From: G963720515 sp963720515
GTDB lineage: Bacteria; Actinomycetota; Thermoleophilia; Gaiellales; Gaiellaceae
Direction: 5' to 3'
Assembly: GCA_963720515.1 (NCBI GenBank)
Contig: OY970397.1
Coordinates: 1,426,001-1,490,000 of the forward strand
Length of the DNA stretch: 64,000 nt
Part shown: positions 27,961 to 37,120 of the stretch, one piece after another
How positions within the stretch are numbered: position 1 is the first letter of the stretch
How the letters are laid out: every line of letters starts with the position of its first letter
Translations under genes and position numbers: made by a program
The notes under the pieces: model-generated
Seen by the model: the letters and a program-made list of their open reading frames with translations, nothing else
Told to the model about the DNA's origin: nothing
Database searches by the model: none

Positions 27961-29850
27961 ATGCCGCGGCCGCGGAGGAGCCAGGGTCTCGACCGCGTCC
28001 TCGGCGTCCCGGCGCTCTTCGCGACCGCGTACGGGAACGTCGGCTCGTCGATCTACTACGCGCTCGGCGTCACGGCCGTCTTCGCCCTCGGCCTGACCCC
28101 GCTCGTCTTCATCATCGCGGGCCTGATCTTCGCGGCCACCGCGGCCACGTACGCAGAGGGGACGGTGCGGTTCCCGGAGGCCGGCGGCTCCTCGAGCTTC
28201 GCGCGCCACGCCTTCAACGAGCTCGTGAGCTTCGGGGCGGCGTGGGCGCAGATGCTGAACTACATCATCACGATCGCCATCTCGGCGTTCTTCGTCCCGC
28301 ACTACCTCTCGATCTTCTGGGAGCCGCTCAAGGAGAACCCGTGGGACATCGTCGTCGGCGCCGCGGTGATCGTCGTCCTCGTCGGGCTGAACGTGATCGG
28401 CGCGAAGGAGGCCGCGAGCCTGAACATCCTCCTCGCGGTCGTGGACTTCGCGACGCAGCTCCTGCTCGTCCTGCTCGGCTTCGCGCTCGTCTTCAGCCCG
28501 GAGATCCTCACGTCGAACATCCACTGGGGCATCGCGCCGACGTGGGGTGACTTCTTCCTCGCGATCCCGGTCGCGATGATCGCCTACACCGGGATCGAGA
28601 CCGTCTCCAACCTGGCCGAGGAGGCCCGCGACCCGTCGCGCACGGTCCCGAGCGCGATCCGCTTCGTCGCGATCGCGGTCTTCGCCATCTACTTCACGCT
28701 CCCGGCCGTCGCGCTCTCCGCGATGCCGGTCGAGCTCGTGAACGGCCAGTACCAGACGCTTCTCGGGCTCCCGCCCGACCAGGGCGGCTTCGCGAACGAC
28801 CCGGTGCTCGGCCTCGTGGACAACCTCGGCGTCGAGGGAGCGCTCCTCGACGGGCTCAAGATCTATGTCGGCGTCCTCGCGGCGACGATCCTGCTGGTGG
28901 CCACGAACGCGGGCGTGATCGGCGCCTCGCGGATCACGTACGCGATGGCCTCGTACCGCCAGCTCCCCGAGGCGTTCCGCCGCCTGCACCGCCGCCTCAG
29001 GACGCCGTGGCTCTCCCTCGTCCTCTTCGCCGGCGTCATCCCGATCCTCGTGCTGCTCCCCGGCCAGACGGACTTCCTCGGGACGATGTACTCGTTCGGC
29101 GCGATGCTCTCGTTCACGATCGCGCACGCGGCCGTGATCGCGCTCCGCGTGCGTCGCCCGACCGACGAGCTCGTCTACCGCGCCCGCCCGAACCTGCGGT
29201 GGCGCCGCGTGGACTGGCCGCTCTTCGCGGTGCTCGGCGGCCTCGGGACCGGGCTCGCGTGGCTCGTCGTCGTGGTCGAGGAGCCCGTCACGCGGTGGGT
29301 CGGCCTCGGCTGGCTCGCCGCAGGCTTCGTCGGCTACGCCGTCTACCGGCGCTACTTCGTGCACCAGTCGCTGACGGCCACGGTGCGTGCGCCGCAGATC
29401 GTCCTCGCCGGCGCGCTCGAGATCGAGTACCGGACGATCATCGTGCCGGTGGTGCGCTCGGCCGAGACGGAGGAGGCGCTCGTCGCGGCGGCGCGCCTCG
29501 CCGCCGAGCGGCGGGCGACGATCGTCCTTGTCGCGGTCGTCGAGGTGCCGCTTGCGCTCTCACTCGGCGCGGACCTTCCGAAGCGCGAGGCCGAGGCCGA
29601 CGAGCTCCTCGACGAGGCGCGCGCGCTCCTCGAGAGCTACGGCGTGCGGGTGATCGTGCGGCTCGCGCGCGCCCGGCGCGCCGGCCCGGCCGTCGTGGCC
29701 GAGGCGCTCGCCCGCGACGCGGAGCTCATCGTCGTCGGGGCCGCGCGGCGCTTCGGCGCGCGGGGGCCGGTGTTCGGCCGCACGGTGGACTACATCCTCA
29801 AGTCGAGCCCGGTGCGGGTGCTCGTGACGGCCGGGAAGGCGGCGGCGTGA
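27961..29850 (+). CDS. APC-superfamily permease fused to universal-stress domain (copy 1)
   Basis: 629 residues. Residues 1-470 form about 12 TM helices of the amino acid-polyamine-organocation fold; the unwound first helix carries TAYGNVGSSIYYALGV and the sixth region MIAYTGIETVSNLAEEARD. Residues 480-629 form a UspA-like domain ending GRTVDYILKSSPVRVLV. This permease-plus-USP layout is shared with the K+ importer KimA, and two TrkA-type RCK genes follow in the same operon, so potassium or another cation is a reasonable guess; amino-acid transport remains possible. It overlaps the next gene by GTGA. Confidence 0.85.
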   Translation: MPRPRRSQGLDRVLGVPALFATAYGNVGSSIYYALGVTAVFALGLTPLVFIIAGLIFAATAATYAEGTVRFPEAGGSSSFARHAFNELVSFGAAWAQMLNYIITIAISAFFVPHYLSIFWEPLKENPWDIVVGAAVIVVLVGLNVIGAKEAASLNILLAVVDFATQLLLVLLGFALVFSPEILTSNIHWGIAPTWGDFFLAIPVAMIAYTGIETVSNLAEEARDPSRTVPSAIRFVAIAVFAIYFTLPAVALSAMPVELVNGQYQTLLGLPPDQGGFANDPVLGLVDNLGVEGALLDGLKIYVGVLAATILLVATNAGVIGASRITYAMASYRQLPEAFRRLHRRLRTPWLSLVLFAGVIPILVLLPGQTDFLGTMYSFGAMLSFTIAHAAVIALRVRRPTDELVYRARPNLRWRRVDWPLFAVLGGLGTGLAWLVVVVEEPVTRWVGLGWLAAGFVGYAVYRRYFVHQSLTATVRAPQIVLAGALEIEYRTIIVPVVRSAETEEALVAAARLAAERRATIVLVAVVEVPLALSLGADLPKREAEADELLDEARALLESYGVRVIVRLARARRAGPAVVAEALARDAELIVVGAARRFGARGPVFGRTVDYILKSSPVRVLVTAGKAAA

Positions 29851-30014
29851 CCCGCAGGCGGACGACGATGCTCCTCTCGGGCCTGCTTGCTGTGCTCGGC
29901 ATCGCCATCCTCGTCGAGACCGCGGTCGCGGGCGGCGGCCAGATCGGCTACCTCCTGGGGTCGCTCATGATCGTCGCGGGCATCTTCCGGCTCCTCCTCG
30001 CGAGGCTCGGCTGA
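29847..30014 (+). CDS. Small two-TM membrane protein
   Basis: 55 residues from GTG 29847, which overlaps the upstream stop; its own stop overlaps the next ATG by 1 bp. Two hydrophobic segments (MLLSGLLAVLGIAILVE and GYLLGSLMIVAGIFRLLLA) flank a Gly-rich turn. The tight coupling on both sides argues that it is translated and may be a small subunit of the adjacent transporters. No family recognised. Confidence 0.65.
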   Translation: MTRRRTTMLLSGLLAVLGIAILVETAVAGGGQIGYLLGSLMIVAGIFRLLLARLG

Positions 30015-31894
30015 TGGCGAAGAAACGTCCAGTTCTCGCACGCGCGCTCGGCGCCCGCTCGGTTGCCTCCGTCGCCTACGGCGAGATCGGCTCGTCGCTC
30101 TTCATCGCGCTCGGCCTGGTCGCCTTCCTCGCCGGCGCGCTCCTCCCGTGGGTGCTGCTCGGCGTCGGCGCCGTCGTCTTCCTCGTCTCGCTCTCCTACG
30201 CCGAGGGTGTGAGCGCCGTGCCGGAGACCGGCGGCGGCGCGATGCTCGTCCGCCGCGCCTTCAACGACCCGGCCGGGTTCTTCACCGGCTGGCTCCTGCT
30301 CCTCGACTACGTCGTCGTGATCGCGCTCGCGGCGCTCGTGACCCCGCACTACGCCGGCGAGGCGTTCGGCTGGGACGCGCTCACGCACGAGCCGTGGGAC
30401 GGGATCGTCGCGATCGGCGTCGTCGTCGGCGTCGCCGCGTTCCGCCTCGTCCGGCGCTCCCAGCTCTACCGGGCCGCGCAGGTCGTCGCGCTCATGGCGC
30501 TCGTCACGCAGCTCCTCCTCATCGTCCTCGGGTTCGCCGTGTACTTCGACCCGAGCGACCTGACGAGCGGGCTCGACCTGGGGACGAGCCCGACCTGGCA
30601 CGACCTCGCCTTCGCGCTCGCCGTCGCCGCGCTCGCCTACACGGGCCTCGAGACGGTCGCGAACTTCGCCTCGGAGACGCGCGAGCCGGGCCGGGCGCTT
30701 CCGCGGAGCCTCTTCGGCGCGGTCGGCGCCGTCGTCGTGGTCGCGTTCCTGCTCGGCCTCGTCGGCACGTCCGCGCCGACGCTCGGGACGACCGGCCGGG
30801 ACGCGCCGCTCGAGGCGCTCGTGGACGCGGCGCGCGGCTCGCTCCCCGGCTGGGTCGCGGACGGGCTCTCGGCGTTCGTCGGCGTGAGCGCGATGATCGT
30901 CCTCGTCGCCGCGATCACGACGTCGATCTCAGGCGTCGGCCGGCTCACGCACTCGCTCGGCCGCCACGGGATGCTCCCGCGCGCGTTCGCGCGACTGAAC
31001 CCGCGGACGCTCATCGCCCCCGCGGCGATCATCGGCGCGGCCGCGTGCGCCTGCGGCCTCCTCATCCTCGCGAACGCAATGGGCGAGGAGCTCCGCTTCC
31101 TCGCGAGCCTGTACAGCTTCGGCGTCCTCATCGCGTTCGTCGCGGCGCAGCTCGCGGTCATCCGCCTGCGCCGCACCGAGCCCGACCTCCCGCGCCCGTT
31201 CCGCGCGCCGGGCAACGTGCGGATCCGCGGGGTCTCGATGCCACTCCCAGCACTGATCGGCGCACCGCTCGCGTTCGTCCTCTGGATCGCCGCGATCCTG
31301 ACCCACGGCGCGGCGCAGGTCGGCGGCCCGCTCTGGCTTGCCGCCGGCCTCGTCCTCTACCTCGTCGTCCGCCGCTCCGAGCGCCAGAGCCCGCTCGCCC
31401 GCTACGTCCCGCCCGAGGCCGACCTCGTGCCGGAGATCGAGGGCGCGTACACGAACATCCTCGTCCCACTGAAGCTCAGCCCGATCGGCGAGGAGGTGCT
31501 CGCGACCGCGATCCGCCTGGCCGAGGAGCGGGAGTCCACTGTGAGCGTCCTCTACGTCCTCAAGGTGCCGCTCGACCGGCCGCTCGACGCAGCCATGCCG
31601 GACGAGGAGCGCCGCGCGCGGGAGTCGATCGACGAGGTGCGCGAGCTCGCGACCGAGCACGGTGTCACGGTCGAGGGGACGATCGTGCGCGCGCGCGCAC
31701 TCGGGGAGGCGATCGTCGACCGCGCGGCCGAGACGGGCGCCGACCTGATCGTCATGGGCTCGGCCCCGAAGTGGCGCCGCCAGTCGCGCTTCTTCAGCCC
31801 GACCGTGGACTACGTCCTGCGCAAGGCGCCCTGCGAGGTGATGGTGGTTGCCTACCCCCGGGGCGTCCTCGAGGAGACTATGGTGAGCGTGTGA
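30014..31894 (+). CDS. APC-superfamily permease fused to universal-stress domain (copy 2)
   Basis: 626 residues, a paralog of the gene at 27961 with the same architecture: about 12 helices (first-helix segment SVAYGEIGSSLFIALGLV, sixth-region ALAYTGLETVANFASETREP) and a C-terminal UspA-like domain (about 465-620) with LIVMGSAPKWRR and PTVDYVLRKAP. The Gly-rich ATP loop seen in classic UspA proteins is degenerate. Start ATG 30014 overlaps the upstream TGA; the stop overlaps the TrkA GTG (GTGA). Having two copies in one operon suggests a heteromeric transporter or two affinities. Confidence 0.85.
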   Translation: MAKKRPVLARALGARSVASVAYGEIGSSLFIALGLVAFLAGALLPWVLLGVGAVVFLVSLSYAEGVSAVPETGGGAMLVRRAFNDPAGFFTGWLLLLDYVVVIALAALVTPHYAGEAFGWDALTHEPWDGIVAIGVVVGVAAFRLVRRSQLYRAAQVVALMALVTQLLLIVLGFAVYFDPSDLTSGLDLGTSPTWHDLAFALAVAALAYTGLETVANFASETREPGRALPRSLFGAVGAVVVVAFLLGLVGTSAPTLGTTGRDAPLEALVDAARGSLPGWVADGLSAFVGVSAMIVLVAAITTSISGVGRLTHSLGRHGMLPRAFARLNPRTLIAPAAIIGAAACACGLLILANAMGEELRFLASLYSFGVLIAFVAAQLAVIRLRRTEPDLPRPFRAPGNVRIRGVSMPLPALIGAPLAFVLWIAAILTHGAAQVGGPLWLAAGLVLYLVVRRSERQSPLARYVPPEADLVPEIEGAYTNILVPLKLSPIGEEVLATAIRLAEERESTVSVLYVLKVPLDRPLDAAMPDEERRARESIDEVRELATEHGVTVEGTIVRARALGEAIVDRAAETGADLIVMGSAPKWRRQSRFFSPTVDYVLRKAPCEVMVVAYPRGVLEETMVSV

Positions 31895-32316
31895 AAGCGC
31901 TTGTCGTGGGCTGCGGCCGGACCGGATCGGCGCTCGCGCGCTCGCTCCAGGGATCCGGCTGGGACGTGTCCGTCGTGGACGAGACCGAGGATGCCCTGAT
32001 CCGCCTCGGCGAGTCGTGGCCGGGCGAGTTCCACCTCGGCCACGGCATGGACATCGAGGTCCTCGAAGCCGCGGGCATCGCCGACGCGGACGCGGTGATC
32101 GTCGCCACGGACGGCGACAACACGAACATCGTGGTCGCGCAGGTGGCGAAGGAGCGCTACGGCGTGCAGTCCGTCGGCGTGCGGCTCCTCGACCCGGCGC
32201 GCGCCGAGTTCTACGGCGACCGCGGCCTCTACGTCGTCTCGCCGACGCGCGAGGCGATCCGCTCGCTCGAGACCTGGGCGCTCGGCACGAAGGCGTCCGG
32301 AAACGGATCCGGCTGA
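31891..32316 (+). CDS. trkA: TrkA-N (RCK) NAD-binding protein
   Basis: 141 residues comprising only the Rossmann RCK domain: VVGCGRTGSALARSL is the GxGxxG nucleotide motif and ADAVIVATDGDNTNIVVAQ the conserved following strand and helix. The TrkA_C domain is absent. Such proteins gate K+ uptake channels or transporters in response to NAD(H)/ATP. It overlaps the upstream permease by 4 bp and the next RCK gene by 1 bp, so it probably regulates the permeases of this operon. Confidence 0.88.
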   Translation: MKALVVGCGRTGSALARSLQGSGWDVSVVDETEDALIRLGESWPGEFHLGHGMDIEVLEAAGIADADAVIVATDGDNTNIVVAQVAKERYGVQSVGVRLLDPARAEFYGDRGLYVVSPTREAIRSLETWALGTKASGNGSG

Positions 32317-32984
32317 TGTTCGTCGTGGTCGTGGGGGGCGGGAAGGTCGGGTCGAACGTCGCACGCTCCCTCCGTGGGCTGAAGCACGAGGTCGTACTGA
32401 TCGAGCAGGACCGCCACCGCTGGGAGCGGCTCGCCGAGGAGTTCGAGCACGCGGCCATCCTGGGCGACGCCACCGAGCTCTACGTCCTCGACCAGGCGGG
32501 CCTCGGCCGGCCGCCGAGCGTGGTCGTCGCGGTGACCGGCGACGACGAGGACAACCTCGTCATCTGCCAGCTCGCCAAGGAGAAGTACGGCGTCGAGAGC
32601 GTCGTCGCCCGCGTGAACGACCCCCGGAACCAGCAGCTCTTCGACCTGCTCGGCATCTCGCCGACCGTGTCCGCGACGACCATGGTGCTCGCCCTGATCG
32701 AGCACGAGGTGCCCGAGCACGAGGTCGTCCACCTGCTCCCGCTGCGCCGCGAGAACCTCGAGATCGTCGAGGTCGAGGTCGGCGCCACTTCCATCGCGGC
32801 CGGGAAGCGCATCGAGCAGTTGAAGGTACCGCCGTCGGCCCGTCTCCTCTCGGTGATGCGGAACGGCAAGGCCGAGATCGCAGTCGGCGCGACGCGCCTC
32901 GAGGCCGGCGACCAGGTGCTCGCGGTACTCGAGCCGGGCGGCGAGCCCGAGCTCTGCCGGCTGCTGCTCTCGAAGAAGAAGTAG
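32316..32984 (+). CDS. trkA: TrkA-type regulator with C-terminal RCK_C domain
   Basis: 222 residues. The N-terminal RCK domain starts VVVVGGGKVGSNVARSL; a C-terminal TrkA_C domain (about 140-222) includes EIVEVEVGATSIAAGKRIEQ and GDQVLAVLEPG. The pair of one-domain and two-domain RCK proteins resembles split KtrA/TrkA regulators. Last gene of the operon that begins at 27961. Confidence 0.9.
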   Translation: MFVVVVGGGKVGSNVARSLRGLKHEVVLIEQDRHRWERLAEEFEHAAILGDATELYVLDQAGLGRPPSVVVAVTGDDEDNLVICQLAKEKYGVESVVARVNDPRNQQLFDLLGISPTVSATTMVLALIEHEVPEHEVVHLLPLRRENLEIVEVEVGATSIAAGKRIEQLKVPPSARLLSVMRNGKAEIAVGATRLEAGDQVLAVLEPGGEPELCRLLLSKKK

Positions 32985-34076
32985 CTAGCGCCGCGCCAGG
33001 AGCGCGGCGGCGAGCAGCGCCACGAGCACGCCGATCTGCAGCGCCGCGGACACCGCGCCGAGCGGGATCGTCGCGACCGAGAGAAGCGCGACCGCGCCCC
33101 GCGTGAGGCTCGACCCGAGGCGGAGCGTCCGCCGGAACGCGGCGTCGCCCAAGAGGAACACGGCCACCCCGCCGCCGAGGAGCGCCGCCTTCGCCCAGCT
33201 GAGCTCGCCGAACGGGTCCTCGAGGGCCGAGTGCTCGGCCGCAGCGATCAAGACGACGCCGAGGAGCATCGCCAGGTAACAGAAGAAGAACGCGACGAGC
33301 GCGGCGCGGGCCCGCGGGAGCGGATCCATCGCGGTGAGCGCCCGCTCCGCCCGCTCATCGTCGCCGTTGCCGAAGTAGAGCCACCAGAGCGCGGCGCTGA
33401 GCGCGAGTCCGAGCAGCGCGACCAGCACGAGCCCGGCGTCGATCGGGAGCCCGGAGGCGCCGATCCCCACCGCCACCACGGACTCGCCGATCGCGATGAG
33501 CAGGACGAGCCCGTGGCGCTCGACGAAGTGCGCCGGCTCGACCTCGAAGCCCTCGAGCCCCTGCACCACCGGCGTGAGCCACTGGATGAGAACCGCCGCG
33601 CCCCAGAGGACGTACTGCGCCGTGCCGCCGAGCGCGCCGCCCGCGAGGACGAGGATCGCCGACGCGACGTTCCCCGGGAAGATTCGCAGGATCGCGCCCA
33701 CCACGTCCTGCGAGGTCGCGCGCGTGAAGAGCCCCGCGTGGACCGCGACGATCACGAGGTAGGCGAGCCCGAACGCGAGCCCGCTCGACTCGAACGCCCC
33801 GGGCACGGAGAGCGCCAGCACGAAGTACGCGCCCATCCCGCCGAGGAGGAGGACGCGCCGGTTGGTCGTCTCGGCGGCGACGGCGTTCGTGAGCCAGGCG
33901 TAGCCGCCGTACATCCACCAGATCAGCGCGAGCATGAGGACGACCTCGAGGAGCGACCGCCAGGTCGGCGCCTCGTAGAGCACGCCGGTCAGCTGCGTGA
34001 TCGTGAGGACGAAGACGAGGTCGAAGAAGAGCTCGAGCGTCGAGACGCGCTGCGAGCCGGTGCCGGTGGCCTCCAT
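32985..34076 (-). CDS. Low-temperature-requirement A (LtrA) family membrane protein
   Basis: 363 residues, about 11-12 TM helices. STLELFFDLVFVLTITQLT is the family signature at the N-terminus and VERHGLVLLIAIGESVVAVG the conserved central motif. Function in bacteria is unknown beyond the LtrA name. ATG 34076 places the signature at residue 12; the longer open frame upstream is low-complexity and not conserved. It converges on the trkA gene with no gap. Confidence 0.88.
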   Translation of the reverse strand: MEATGTGSQRVSTLELFFDLVFVLTITQLTGVLYEAPTWRSLLEVVLMLALIWWMYGGYAWLTNAVAAETTNRRVLLLGGMGAYFVLALSVPGAFESSGLAFGLAYLVIVAVHAGLFTRATSQDVVGAILRIFPGNVASAILVLAGGALGGTAQYVLWGAAVLIQWLTPVVQGLEGFEVEPAHFVERHGLVLLIAIGESVVAVGIGASGLPIDAGLVLVALLGLALSAALWWLYFGNGDDERAERALTAMDPLPRARAALVAFFFCYLAMLLGVVLIAAAEHSALEDPFGELSWAKAALLGGGVAVFLLGDAAFRRTLRLGSSLTRGAVALLSVATIPLGAVSAALQIGVLVALLAAALLARR

Positions 34077-34156
34077 GGGAGGCGTTGTATCGCAGGAACG
34101 CGAGGCCGGCGCCCGGGGGAGCGCCGGCCTCTTCCCTGACCCCCGCCCGCGGCGAG

Positions 34157-35854
34157 CTAGGCCGCGCGCGACCCCCAGCTCTCGACGAGGTGGTCGGCCG
34201 TCCGCCAGGCGAGCGCCATGACGGTCTCGGTCGGGTTCCGCCCGCCCGACGTCGGGAAGTTCGACGCGCCGAGGACGCCCAGATTCGGGACCTCGTGCGC
34301 AAAGCAGAAGCGGTCGGTGACGCTCGCGTCCGCGTCGTCGCCCATCCGCGTGCCGCCGAACGCGTGCGTCTGGATGGAGAGCGAGTTCGGGGCGACCAGC
34401 CACGTCTCGGACGCGCCCGCCTCGCGGAGCCACTCGACGCACTTGCCCTGGACGAAGAGCGCGGCGCGGCGCTCGTTGTCACGCAGGTCGTTCGTCACGC
34501 GCACGACCGGAACGCCGTGCGGGTCCTTCGCCGTCGGGTCGAGGTCGAGGAAGTTCGCCTCGTACGGCGTCACGTTGATCTGCGTCGCCGCCGACGCCAC
34601 CGAGATGGCGTTGTCCTTCAGCCACTTCTTCCATTGCGAGCCCCAGCGCGGGATCGTCGGCGGCGTGGTGCGGGCGGCAGCGATCGGCTTCGCCTCCATG
34701 CCGGCCGCCATCGTGCCGCCGCCGATGAAACCGAGCCCGGCGTGGTCGAAGAAGTCCGAGTCCCAGTCGTCCACGGCCGTCCACTGGCTGGCCGTCCCCG
34801 AGAAGCGGTTGAGCTTGTGTCCGGGGATGACGCCGTTCGCACCCGCGCGGACGTGGGCGAGGTAGTGCTTCCCGACCTGCCCGTGGTTGTTCGCGAGCCC
34901 GTTCGGGAACGCGGCCGACCTCGAGAGGAGGAGAAGCCGGGTGTTCTCGTACGTGTAGCCGCCGATGAGCACAGCCTTCGCGGGCTGGAAGTGGACGGCG
35001 TTCCCCTGCACGTACCGGACGCCGGCGGCCATCCCGTCGCCGTCGACGACGATCTCGATCACGCGGGCGTGCTCGACCACCTTCAGGTTCCCGGTCCGCT
35101 CCGCCTGCGGGATCGGCGCGAGGTTCGTCGAGCCCTTCGCGTCGGCGTGGCAGCCGCCGAAGGTGCAGAAGCCGTGGTACTCGCACGCGGGCAGGCCGTT
35201 GTACTCCTTCGAGCGGATCGCCGCCGGACCCGGGAACGGATGCCAGCCGAGCCGGCGGGCCGCATCCGCCATGAGCTCGGTGAAGCCCGTGCGCCGGAGC
35301 GGCTCGAGGGGGTACTCGCGCGCCCGTGCGCCCTCGAACACGTTGCCGTGCGGGTCGATCGCCCCGTTCAGGTTCCCGGCCTTGCCGCTGACGCCGTGCA
35401 GGTATTCGACCTTGTCGTAGTACGGCTCGAGCTCCGCGTAGTCGAGCGGCCAGTCGGCGAGCGTTGACCCGGCCGGGATCGCGCTCGGGCCGTAGCGGCG
35501 GAGCGTCTCGCTCAGCTCCTCGAAGTTCCACGGCATGAGCCGCCAGCTCTGGCACGTCCAGTGGATCGACGTGCCGCCGACGCCGTTCATCATCCGCCCC
35601 GGCGCGATCGCGGGCCCGGCGACATCGGTCGGCAGGCGCCGTTGCGTCGGCACCTCAGTGTTCACCTTGGCCCGGCCGAGCCAGTTGCGGATGTCGTTGC
35701 GGATCTCGTCCGCGGGGTAGTCGCGCGTCGAGTACCGGCCGCCCGCCTCGAGGCCGACCACGTCGAGGCCGGCGAGGGCGAGCGGGAGCACCGCGGTTCC
35801 GCCCCCGGCGCCGAGCCCGATCACGACGACGTCCGTCTTCGGCTTAGTGGGCAT
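34157..35854 (-). CDS. GMC-family FAD oxidoreductase
   Basis: 565 residues. DVVVIGLGAGGGTAVLPLAL is the N-terminal FAD motif; NGVGGTSIHWT and HAFGGTRMGDDADASV are the GMC signatures; the C-terminus ends GGRNPTETVMALAWRTADHL. It is related to gluconate/2-keto-gluconate dehydrogenase large subunits that oxidise sugars or polyols. The partner subunit gene overlaps its start by 11 bp. No cytochrome c subunit gene is adjacent; the electron acceptor is therefore unclear. Confidence 0.92.
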   Translation of the reverse strand: MPTKPKTDVVVIGLGAGGGTAVLPLALAGLDVVGLEAGGRYSTRDYPADEIRNDIRNWLGRAKVNTEVPTQRRLPTDVAGPAIAPGRMMNGVGGTSIHWTCQSWRLMPWNFEELSETLRRYGPSAIPAGSTLADWPLDYAELEPYYDKVEYLHGVSGKAGNLNGAIDPHGNVFEGARAREYPLEPLRRTGFTELMADAARRLGWHPFPGPAAIRSKEYNGLPACEYHGFCTFGGCHADAKGSTNLAPIPQAERTGNLKVVEHARVIEIVVDGDGMAAGVRYVQGNAVHFQPAKAVLIGGYTYENTRLLLLSRSAAFPNGLANNHGQVGKHYLAHVRAGANGVIPGHKLNRFSGTASQWTAVDDWDSDFFDHAGLGFIGGGTMAAGMEAKPIAAARTTPPTIPRWGSQWKKWLKDNAISVASAATQINVTPYEANFLDLDPTAKDPHGVPVVRVTNDLRDNERRAALFVQGKCVEWLREAGASETWLVAPNSLSIQTHAFGGTRMGDDADASVTDRFCFAHEVPNLGVLGASNFPTSGGRNPTETVMALAWRTADHLVESWGSRAA

Positions 35855-36518
35855 GACCGTTCCCCCTTGCCCCGCTGAAGAGCGGGTAGTCGACGGTGGA
35901 CTTGTGGGCGGGCGCGACCGTGACGTCCATCTGCTGCTCGGCCGCGCTGAAGCTGAGCTTCACGCCGGGGAACCCGATGAGGTCCCAGCCGGCGAAGTTC
36001 GCGTTCCCGCCGTGGTACGGGTCTCCGAACATGCCCTGGAGCGCGTGCTCCCGGACGAGGTCGAAGAACGTGCGCGAGTCCGGCGAGAAGCCGGTCGCCA
36101 CGTTGCGCTCGAGGTCGGTCAGCACCGCGTCGCGCTGGACGGCCGGCAGGCTCGCGAACCCCGCGCCGAAGCGCGAGCGCGACCACTGGTCGAGCGCGGC
36201 GATCCCGGCCGTGTAGGCGGGGCGGCTCGGGGCGAGCTCCCCGTCGAGCGCCCGGTCGATGTAGCGGGCGACGCGCGCCTCCGCGGCTCCGGGGCCGCTC
36301 GCGTCGCTCGGGATGAGACGGTCGACGAACGCCTCGATCGTCTCCGCCTCGGTTGCGGTGAACGACTGCAGGGCCTCGCGCTCGGGCGACGGGGCGGCGG
36401 CCGAGGCGGCCGCGGTCACCGGCACCGCCGCAGCGACGCCGACGAGCCCGGCGCGCTTCAGAAGCTCACGCCGAGACAGCCCGCGCGAGTCGTTCCCTCC
36501 TCGCTCTTGTACATGCAT
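35844..36518 (-). CDS. Tat-exported gluconate 2-dehydrogenase subunit 3 family protein
   Basis: 224 residues. The N-terminus LSRRELLKRAGLVGVAAAVP is a Tat twin-arginine signal, and ATETIEAFVDRLIPSD-like spacing with GDPYHGGNANFAGWDLIGFP marks the subunit 3 family. Subunit 3 proteins escort the folded flavoprotein across the membrane. ATG 36518 has a strong GGAGGAG ribosome-binding site; the upstream open frame has no comparable site. It overlaps the GMC gene, so the two are coupled. Confidence 0.9.
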   Translation of the reverse strand: MHVQERGGNDSRGLSRRELLKRAGLVGVAAAVPVTAAASAAAPSPEREALQSFTATEAETIEAFVDRLIPSDASGPGAAEARVARYIDRALDGELAPSRPAYTAGIAALDQWSRSRFGAGFASLPAVQRDAVLTDLERNVATGFSPDSRTFFDLVREHALQGMFGDPYHGGNANFAGWDLIGFPGVKLSFSAAEQQMDVTVAPAHKSTVDYPLFSGARGNGHAH

Positions 36519-36626
36519 GCGGCTCTCCTCCGGGATGGGGTCGGGGGAGGGAAAGGGCTGCGGGTCCATACGCGCGACATGCGTGAGCGGATTCGGCTCG
36601 GCCGGCTCGGGCAAGATCCAGGTTTC

Positions 36627-37113
36627 ATGCGAGGCCCCGCGCTCATCCTCGTGCTGACTGCGCTCGCAGCGGGCTGCTCGGGGGAGAACGCGGCGACGAC
36701 GGCCATCGAGCCGGGCACGATCCCGACCGTCGCGCCCGACCCACCAGACGCCGACGGCCATGGAGCCGGGCACGACGCCCCAGCCGCCGGCTCCTCCGCC
36801 GGCAGCGAGGTCGGCCCCGCCGCAGCGGGTGCGCGCGCTGGGCTTCGACGCGGTCAAGGTGTTCCCCGCCGGGAACGGCGCCTTCGCCGGCGAGGCGGCT
36901 ATGACGAACGCCGGCTCGAGCCGGCTGGACGCCCTGATCGTCTACTGGACGATCCTCGATGCTGCGGGTCACACGCTCGACCAGGGCCAGCTCGACTGGC
37001 CGAGCCTCGAGCCGGGCGCGACGGCGACGATCGAGCTCACCGGAGCCGTGCCGTACGACGACGCGTGGCAAACGGTGAGGTTCGACTACACCCTCGCCGG
37101 CGTCGGGCCGTGA
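36627..37113 (+). CDS. FxLYD-like lipoprotein (frameshifted)
   Basis: ATG 36627 opens MRGPALILVLTALAAGCSGE, a textbook lipobox (LAAGC). That frame is lost after a direct duplication (GCCATCGAGCCGGGCACGA at 36702 and GCCATGGAGCCGGGCACGA at 36757); the second copy restarts in another frame and gives VKVFPAGNGAFAGEAAMTNA to VRFDYTLAGVGP, a single immunoglobulin-like FxLYD domain. Either a one-base error sits between 36720 and 36757 or the lipoprotein is truly split. It probably sits on the outer membrane face. Confidence covers the corrected gene. Confidence 0.5.
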
Positions 37114-37120
37114 GACCGCG

